Positions 6,199-6,463 of a stretch of 6,463 bases of DNA are shown here, in pieces. A program made the translations under genes and the position numbers. The DNA is from Deltaproteobacteria bacterium (GTDB taxonomy: Bacteria > Myxococcota_A > UBA796): contig PALY01000103.1 of NCBI GenBank assembly GCA_002707085.1, forward strand, positions 15,690-22,152, given 5' to 3'. A model generated the notes under the pieces. The model made no database searches and had not been told where the DNA came from. It saw nothing but the letters and a program-made list of their open reading frames with translations. Every line of letters starts with the position of its first letter. Positions within the stretch are counted from its first letter, which is position 1.

Positions 6199-6463
6199 AT
6201 GCTTATCTCTTCTCTTATTCTTGCCCTTGGTTGTTCGCAGTACTTCATCGTGGATGATCAGCCAGATGCCAGCACCATACAGTGGCAAGGCTGGGTCTAT
6301 GCTGACATACCGCTTGATGACACTCTGGGTCTTGAAGCCGGCACGATCACAGTCGAAGATCAGGATGGCGGAGAAATTGTAGACGGAGTTCAAGTAGACT
6401 CGACCCGTCCCAGCATGTGGACCGTTGAGGTACCGAAAAACACCGAAGTGAGCATCAGAGTCG
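6199..6463 (+). CDS. Unrecognised probable lipoprotein, 5' part (runs off window end)
   Basis: An ATG at 6199, 23 nt after recO, opens a frame that stays open to the window end (88 full codons). An in-frame TAG at 6187-6189 means no longer version is possible and makes ATG 6199 the likely start. The product begins MLISSLILALGCSQ, a short hydrophobic segment with Cys12 in a lipobox-like ALGC. Ser at +2 predicts outer-membrane sorting. As in the TPR protein, no Lys or Arg precedes the hydrophobic core. The visible mature part (about 15-88) is acidic and rich in Asp, Glu, Thr and Val, with alternating hydrophobic residues that suggest beta strands, possibly an Ig-like or carboxypeptidase-regulatory-like fold. 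No family is recognised and no function is proposed. No clear Shine-Dalgarno precedes the ATG. The short distance to recO suggests it may belong to the same transcript. Confidence 0.6.
   Translation, partial: MLISSLILALGCSQYFIVDDQPDASTIQWQGWVYADIPLDDTLGLEAGTITVEDQDGGEIVDGVQVDSTRPSMWTVEVPKNTEVSIRV

Noticed and set aside
5977..6393. 138-residue minus-strand open frame across the recO end and the start of the next gene
   Set aside because: It overlaps the conserved C-terminal part of recO and the lipoprotein signal on the + strand, and its translation has no domain-like features.

Overview
The window is a compact, one-direction (+ strand) stretch of chromosomal housekeeping genes at moderate GC. 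Nothing in it looks like a mobile element, RNA gene, CRISPR array or phage. The organism is most likely a Gram-negative, probably deltaproteobacterial or Myxococcota-like bacterium. That rests on two probable lipoproteins, a PilF/Tgl-type six-TPR protein, RodZ next to it, and a RecD2-type helicase in place of RecBCD-type RecD. This taxonomic call is inference, with only moderate confidence.

Layout. (1) Bases 1-513 are the C-terminal end of a RecD2-like SF1B helicase whose start lies upstream of the window. (2) Bases 514-646 are the largest gene-free gap (133 nt), the only obvious room for a promoter, and carry an imperfect hairpin just before the rlmN Shine-Dalgarno. (3) rlmN, 647-1762, is a radical-SAM 23S rRNA/tRNA m2A methyltransferase. 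(4) A 51-nt gap contains a perfect 6-bp hairpin that buries the Shine-Dalgarno of the next gene. (5) mtnP, 1814-2689, is methylthioadenosine phosphorylase. (6) A six-TPR PilF/Tgl-like lipoprotein gene spans 2686-3429. (7) A compact RodZ-like gene spans 3426-4082. (8) mgtE, 4086-5444, is a Mg2+ transporter. (9) recO, 5441-6175, is the recombination mediator. (10) From 6199 to the window end is the start of an unrecognised probable lipoprotein.

The genes from mtnP to recO are almost certainly one transcription unit. Three junctions are 4-nt GTGA overlaps with a GTG start, and the fourth is a 3-nt gap. The order rlmN, PilF-type TPR protein, RodZ-type protein matches a well-known gammaproteobacterial neighbourhood, but here mtnP sits between rlmN and the TPR gene, and mgtE-recO follow where ispG-hisS would be expected.

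I found no convincing undescribed biological system. The items most worth a second look are the Shine-Dalgarno-sequestering hairpin before mtnP, the modified rlmN-pilF-rodZ neighbourhood with a possible 5'-deoxyadenosine salvage link, a RecO with an incomplete zinc-binding Cys set, and the unknown lipoprotein at the right edge.
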